Shown: positions 6,168-9,942 of the stretch, piece after piece
Layout: every line of letters starts with the position of its first letter
Numbering within the stretch: the first letter of the stretch is position 1
NCBI GenBank assembly: GCA_964424205.1
Contig: CAYRIF010000134.1
Location: 1-9,942 of the forward strand
Origin: CAYRIF01 sp964424205
GTDB lineage: Bacteria > Bacteroidota > Bacteroidia > Cytophagales > Cyclobacteriaceae
Length of the DNA stretch: 9,942 nt
Direction: 5' to 3'
Made by a program: the position numbers and the translations under genes
The notes under the pieces: generated by a model
What the model saw: only the letters and a program-made list of their open reading frames with translations
The model's database searches: none
What the model was told of the DNA's origin: nothing

Positions 6168-7007
6168 ATGAAACATTTTTTCCTTATAATAATCATCCTT
6201 TCCTCCTGCTCAGGAAATCAGAAAACAATTTCGGAGAGAATAGAAATAGCGGACAAAAACCATATCATTACTACAGCATTTCAATCCGTCATTGATAGCG
6301 CCATGGTAACCGGCTCAATTCTTATCTATGATGCCCAAAAAAATATTTACTATTCCAATGATTTCGATTGGGCAAATCTGGGAAGGCTGCCCGCCTCTAC
6401 ATTCAAAATAGCCAATTCCATAATCGCGTTGGAAAGTGGTGTTATTGCAAACGACAGTATGATTTTCAAATGGGACGGGCAAAAAAGAGCACTCAAAAAT
6501 TGGGAACAGGATTTAATACTTAAAGATGCCTTTCAGTTTTCTTGCGTTCCTTGTTACCAAGAGGTGGCGCGAAATATTGGTGCAAAAAGAATGACTGAAT
6601 ATTTGCGTAAGCTCGATTATGGAGACATCAAAGTGGATTCTAGCAATATAGATATCTTCTGGCTAGCGGGAGAATCTCGCATTAGTCAATTTCAGCAAAT
6701 TGATTTCTTGAAGCGGTTTTATGAAGCTAAACTTCCTATTTCAGAAAGAACCCGAACCATTATGAAAGATCTCTTATTAATCGAGCAACATAAAAGCTAT
6801 TCGTTAAGTGGTAAAACAGGATGGGCTAAAAGAGATGGTAATAACAATGGATGGTTCGTTGGTTTCATAGAAAAAGAAAATCAGGTGTACTACTTCGCAA
6901 CGAATATTGAACCCACCGCACCGTTTGATATGAAATACTTTCCTATCATTAGGAAAAAAATTACGATTGACTCTTTTGAAAAATTGAAGATAATTGGGCA
7001 CATGTAG
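6168..7007 (+). CDS. Class D (OXA-type) beta-lactamase, lipoprotein
   Basis: This is a serine beta-lactamase-fold enzyme predicted to hydrolyse penicillins or related drugs in the periplasm. MKHFFLIIIILSSC is a lipoprotein signal with lipobox LSSC (Cys14). No acidic export signal follows the Cys, so it is probably anchored facing the periplasm. The class D motifs are in order: PASTFK with Ser77 and Lys80 (the lysine normally carboxylated), S-C-V (125-127) followed by PCYQEVARNIG, YGD (151-153) at the YGN position, FWLAGESRIS (164-173, with the omega-region Trp165), and SGKTGWA (214-220). The length of 279 aa is normal. Two things are odd: YGD replaces YGN, and Cys126 and Cys129 make a CxxC in the SxV region. 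A BlaR1-type sensor domain shares these motifs, but no transmembrane metalloprotease part is present. It follows the glycosidase by 31 nt with no terminator between, so cotranscription is likely. Confidence 0.88.
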   Translation: MKHFFLIIIILSSCSGNQKTISERIEIADKNHIITTAFQSVIDSAMVTGSILIYDAQKNIYYSNDFDWANLGRLPASTFKIANSIIALESGVIANDSMIFKWDGQKRALKNWEQDLILKDAFQFSCVPCYQEVARNIGAKRMTEYLRKLDYGDIKVDSSNIDIFWLAGESRISQFQQIDFLKRFYEAKLPISERTRTIMKDLLLIEQHKSYSLSGKTGWAKRDGNNNGWFVGFIEKENQVYYFATNIEPTAPFDMKYFPIIRKKITIDSFEKLKIIGHM

Positions 7008-7100
7008 ACGTGAAATGGTTTTAGCATAGGGCGCTACTTTCTTACTTTTTTATATTTGGATGATTCTTTTATAAGGTTTGGATTTGCAACAAACATCCAG

Positions 7101-7141
7101 ACAAATAGTTAAGCACAGTTTAACTATTTGTTCAGTTTTTT
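7101..7141 (+). terminator. Rho-independent terminator of the glycosidase/beta-lactamase unit
   Basis: A perfect 12-bp stem, ACAAATAGTTAA (7101-7112) with TTAACTATTTGT (7120-7131) and a 7-nt loop, is followed by CAG and six T (7136-7141). The stem is AT-rich, and the T-run lies inside the last codons of the convergent OmpA-type gene. No T-run follows on the minus strand, so it serves the plus strand best; the stem may still slow transcription from the other side. Confidence 0.75.
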
Positions 7142-8805
7142 CTAACAAACCGAAACTCCACCCTACGATTTTTCTCAGGATCATCAGAGATACGTTTTTC
7201 ATCGCCGTGACCCGTCGCTATGATGCGATGCTCCGGCACTCCTTTGGTTAAGAAATAATTAAGAATCGCTTCTGCTTTTTTCTGTGTACGGTCATTGTGG
7301 TACGTGTATTCCAACTCGAACTCTCGTATAATCACTCCACCCACTACGCCTTCCGTTATCTCTTCAAAATTTCCTTCTTCATCCCTGGATGCTTCCAATT
7401 CAGCATCCTCATTATCCACCTCGTCATAATGCGACTCGATAAACGTCGTATCAATCTTCACTTCTGTCAGGTCAGCATCACTCTGAATAGAATCTGATAC
7501 CACCTTATCCATATACACACCAATCTCCAAATTAAGGCTCGAGTTATTCTTTAATACTTTTAGCAAGCGCTTTAACTCTAATTCCGACACAGACATCAAA
7601 TTAGTAGTCCCCGTTTCGAACATGATATTTTCTCCCGTCACACTTAGCCCCGAACGAATGGATTTTAATTTAATGGTTACCATTTCCTTTTTAGAATTCT
7701 CAATCGAATCTCCAAAGTATAATTTCGAATAATAGAAATGGTCTTTGTCAACCGCCTGTACGGAAAAATCACAAACCCCAGCTACAGGAAAAATCGCAAA
7801 AAACGAACCGTCTTTCTCGCTGCTTCGTACATATTGGATGCGTTTCTTTGTTTTGGCATCATACACTTGTACAAATGCTTTCAGTGGAGCGCCTGTGACT
7901 TCATCTACCACTTTTCCTTCCATCAAAATCACATTTTCTCCTCGGTATTCTTTTGGCAACCGTGACTTTATAATTTTATCGTTGCCTCTAAAGTTTGCGT
8001 TAAAATAAATTTCATTTCCCTTGGCTGTCACACTGGCGATACGGTCATTGCCTGCGGTATTGATAAAATCAAGTGGTACAGGTCTGCTCCAACGCCCACC
8101 TTGGTTTTTACTTTCGTACAAATCATAGCCACCCTTGCCTCCCGAGCGGTCAGAAGCGAAAATCAATGTTTTGTTATCAGGCATGATGCGTGGCATTTGC
8201 GCATTGCCTTTATTCACAGGCGATGGTAATTTGGTAGGTGCATTCCACAAATCTCTATTTCTTCTTTTTGATACCCAAATACTACAATCCTCTGCACCAT
8301 TCTTACTCATTTTATCGCACCGCATGAAATACAAGTATTGTCCATCTGGTGAAATAGATGGACTTCCGTCATTTGAACCGGAGTTGATGGGTTTGCCTAC
8401 ATTTTTTGCAGGCGTCCATTGTCCGTTCTTCTTTTCGGTATAAAGAATGTCGTAACCGCCGATGCCTTGTCCTCTTTTGGTGGTAAAATAAATGGTGTTG
8501 CCATCATAACTCAGACAAAAACCAGGTAGAAAATTCAAGTCCAAGTATTTATTCACTTCTTTGACATCTTGTGGGGTGTTCCAAACACCTGCGCTAGATT
8601 TTTTTACATATTTCAGTTCAAAAGTCTCACTGGCAGAATAGGTGGACAGGTAAATCATCGTACGACCGTCACCACTCATGCTGGGGGCTTTGTGATCTCT
8701 CCCAAATGTATTGATGCCCTTTGGCAGTGGTTTCCGAGCTACTTGCGCCGTAGCTGCAAATGAAAAAGTATTTAAAAGAATAAATAAGGCTATTATCGAC
8801 CGCAT
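7132..8805 (-). CDS. PD40 beta-propeller / OmpA-family cell-envelope protein
   Basis: This exported 557-aa protein is probably tied to peptidoglycan by its OmpA domain, with a propeller for protein contacts. Residues 1-21 (MRSIIALFILLNTFSFAATAQ) are a signal peptide. About 40-285 hold PD40/TolB-like repeats (LSYDGNTIYFTT, SISPDGQYLYFMR, IMPDNKTLIFASDRSGG, each with a nearby GGYD-type strand). About 296-380 is a carboxypeptidase-regulatory-like fold (GKVVDEVTGAPLKAFVQVYD, then DGSFFAIFPVAG). About 390-557 is the OmpA C-terminal domain, ending GHGDEKR...NRRVEFRF. A strongly acidic stretch (about 433-498) splits the OmpA domain. I chose the start at 8805 because it opens a proper signal peptide and lies 30 nt behind a good promoter. 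The in-frame ATG at 8871 lies upstream of that promoter's -7 box. This architecture is common in Bacteroidota; some members belong to gliding or T9SS-linked sets, but nothing here proves that. Confidence 0.85.
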   Translation of the reverse strand: MRSIIALFILLNTFSFAATAQVARKPLPKGINTFGRDHKAPSMSGDGRTMIYLSTYSASETFELKYVKKSSAGVWNTPQDVKEVNKYLDLNFLPGFCLSYDGNTIYFTTKRGQGIGGYDILYTEKKNGQWTPAKNVGKPINSGSNDGSPSISPDGQYLYFMRCDKMSKNGAEDCSIWVSKRRNRDLWNAPTKLPSPVNKGNAQMPRIMPDNKTLIFASDRSGGKGGYDLYESKNQGGRWSRPVPLDFINTAGNDRIASVTAKGNEIYFNANFRGNDKIIKSRLPKEYRGENVILMEGKVVDEVTGAPLKAFVQVYDAKTKKRIQYVRSSEKDGSFFAIFPVAGVCDFSVQAVDKDHFYYSKLYFGDSIENSKKEMVTIKLKSIRSGLSVTGENIMFETGTTNLMSVSELELKRLLKVLKNNSSLNLEIGVYMDKVVSDSIQSDADLTEVKIDTTFIESHYDEVDNEDAELEASRDEEGNFEEITEGVVGGVIIREFELEYTYHNDRTQKKAEAILNYFLTKGVPEHRIIATGHGDEKRISDDPEKNRRVEFRFVRKN

Positions 8806-8840
8806 ATTATTGTTTGTTTTTAGGTTTCTTAACGAAGTTC

Positions 8841-8872
8841 CAATGATATTATTTTTAAGCAACATAGTCAAA
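8841..8872 (-). promoter_or_regulatory. Candidate promoter of the PD40/OmpA gene
   Basis: On the minus strand TTTG (8869-8872) is followed after 20 nt by TATCATTG (8841-8848), one mismatch from TAnnTTTG. The predicted RNA start near 8835 gives a ~30-nt, A-rich leader to the ATG at 8805. Just upstream of the TTTG lies a small inverted repeat, TCTTTGCTCAAAGA (8877-8890), which could be an operator or chance. Confidence 0.45.
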
Positions 8873-8923
8873 CTAATCTTTGCTCAAAGAGTACATTACA
8901 AATACTGTGCGGGGTTTTGGTTT

Positions 8924-9931
8924 CTAGGCACTTTGCATTTTTTTAAATCTGGTTTGATACGCTTGGAAATAATTACGTTTAAGCTTAGCACTCAAATAAG
9001 ATGCTTCAACTAACGCCTCCACTTTTTCCGAATTTGAAAGTAAAGCATTAAGAACTTCATCCTTTTGGTTTTTACTTAGTTCAGCTTTATCAGCAAGCAG
9101 TTTGAATTGGTTCAAAACAGTTCCTTTTGTAATATTCTTAGGCAGCAGTCCATCCTTTAATGCAAAATCGCCGTCATCCACATGGATTCGTGTATTTAAT
9201 AAATCATAGGCAGGACTCAACCTGAAATCCCCTAACGATGTTTCAATCAGTGAAAAATTCTTAAAATGTGCATCCCCATTAGAGAATAGATAATTAAAAC
9301 CAAGTAGTTTGAAGAGTTTTGCTGCTTCTAATTTATAGGCAGGCAAATGCTTCTTCATAAGTGTAAACATATCTAAATAATTACCGATGTATTTATAATT
9401 TTGACCATGGGTTTGCGGTGTGCGCCCTGCCAACGAAGCAAAATCTTCCTTTGCCAACTTGTCCGTAAGCGTAACCGGTTGACTTGCCGTATCTTTTACG
9501 TCAAATCGTTTCGTAATGTATGCAGGCCCTCCATTCCTGAAGAATATCATTGCATTCTCAGCAGTTTCTATAGCAAAAACCTGTCGGGCAATTTGCATGG
9601 TAAGATGTTCATTTGCAGGCATTTGCCCTAGATTCTTTCCTACATTGGGTATAGGTTTCAAAATATATGTTCCTTGCTCACCCTCTTCAATAAGTCTCAA
9701 CTTATTTTTATCTAACAAAATAGAAAATTTTTCTTGTACCCCTGAAATAGAGATATGAGTTTGATTGTCCACAAAAAGCGCATCAGTAGATACACTACTT
9801 GTCGGAGATCTATATGGCAAAAGATGATGCACCTTTCGTCCATTGAACATTCTTCTCAAACAAGTGCTACTGTAGGTATTGTAACCTTTTGCTAAAGTAC
9901 CAGGACAATATTTTATAATAGGCAGACTCAT
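8924..9931 (-). CDS. HipA-family serine/threonine kinase, C-terminal-domain protein
   Basis: This is a kinase of the HipA type, known as toxins of HipBA toxin-antitoxin pairs that phosphorylate targets such as glutamyl-tRNA synthetase; the target here is unknown. At 335 aa it lacks the HipA-N1 domain and fits the split layout of Bacteroidota, in which the N domain is a separate gene. A short leader with two Cys (CPGTL 9-13, STCLRRMFNG 22-31) precedes HISISGVQEKFS (59-70, the nucleotide-binding loop), YILKP (Lys92, ATP-contacting), ANEH (106-109), ITKRFD (139-144), EDFASLAGRTPQTHG (162-176), SNGDAHFKN (217-225, catalytic Asp220 and metal-binding Asn225) and SPAYDLLNT (239-247, Asp243 in the DFG role). 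All key residues are present, so it should be active. An in-frame TAG lies two codons before the start, supporting the ATG at 9931. The antitoxin and HipA-N partners would lie beyond the right edge. It is followed by 118 nt before the PD40/OmpA start. Confidence 0.9.
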   Translation of the reverse strand: MSLPIIKYCPGTLAKGYNTYSSTCLRRMFNGRKVHHLLPYRSPTSSVSTDALFVDNQTHISISGVQEKFSILLDKNKLRLIEEGEQGTYILKPIPNVGKNLGQMPANEHLTMQIARQVFAIETAENAMIFFRNGGPAYITKRFDVKDTASQPVTLTDKLAKEDFASLAGRTPQTHGQNYKYIGNYLDMFTLMKKHLPAYKLEAAKLFKLLGFNYLFSNGDAHFKNFSLIETSLGDFRLSPAYDLLNTRIHVDDGDFALKDGLLPKNITKGTVLNQFKLLADKAELSKNQKDEVLNALLSNSEKVEALVEASYLSAKLKRNYFQAYQTRFKKMQSA

Positions 9932-9942
9932 ATACTATTTTT

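Noticed and set aside
7008..7100. Possible small gene or second terminator after the beta-lactamase
   Set aside because: There is no open frame with coding character and only a 4-bp stem (TAGC/GCTA). Termination is better explained by 7101-7141.
8806..8871. 22-residue N-terminal extension of the PD40/OmpA protein from an ATG at 8871
   Set aside because: It would bury the signal peptide and lies upstream of the predicted -7 box and RNA start.

Overview
The window looks like a chromosomal segment of a Bacteroidota bacterium, probably Cytophagales-like or a related marine or soil lineage. The evidence is a methionine synthase split in the Bacteroidota way, a C-terminal Por (type IX) secretion sorting domain, a PD40/OmpA fusion protein, TAnnTTTG-type promoter boxes with A-rich leaders lacking Shine-Dalgarno sites, and an AT-rich genome with short dispersed intergenic repeats. 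The genus cannot be read from the sequence.

Positions 1-4515, minus strand, hold a methionine biosynthesis operon read from right to left. It has a candidate promoter (4484-4515), a clear SAM-I (S-box) riboswitch (4330-4440), a leader of about 130 nt with alternative hairpins, metH part 1 (homocysteine/zinc module, 3206-4201), an unusually long 222-nt spacer, metH part 2 (methyl-folate, cobalamin and reactivation modules, 296-2983), and the start of metF (1-214, cut by the window edge). MetF makes 5-methyl-THF. MetH part 2 passes its methyl group through cobalamin to homocysteine bound on MetH part 1. SAM made from the methionine would feed back through the riboswitch.

Positions 4516-7141, plus strand, hold two exported proteins 31 nt apart. 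The first is a T9SS-secreted clan GH-A glycoside hydrolase (4574-6136). The second is a lipoprotein class D (OXA-type) beta-lactamase (6168-7007). They probably share the promoter at 4537-4544 and end at a strong stem-loop plus T-run at 7101-7141.

Positions 7132-9942, minus strand, hold a cell-envelope PD40 propeller/OmpA protein (7132-8805) with its own promoter, and upstream of it a HipA-type kinase C-terminal protein (8924-9931). The usual HipA-N and HipB partners of the latter would lie beyond the right edge.

No wholly new multi-gene system is visible. The best leads are the SAM riboswitch leader, which carries a nested anti-P1 alternative fold and repeated GUCUUAGC segments, and the OXA-type enzyme, which has a CxxC at its SxV motif and YGD instead of YGN. 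No tRNA, rRNA, CRISPR array, insertion sequence or frameshifted gene was seen.
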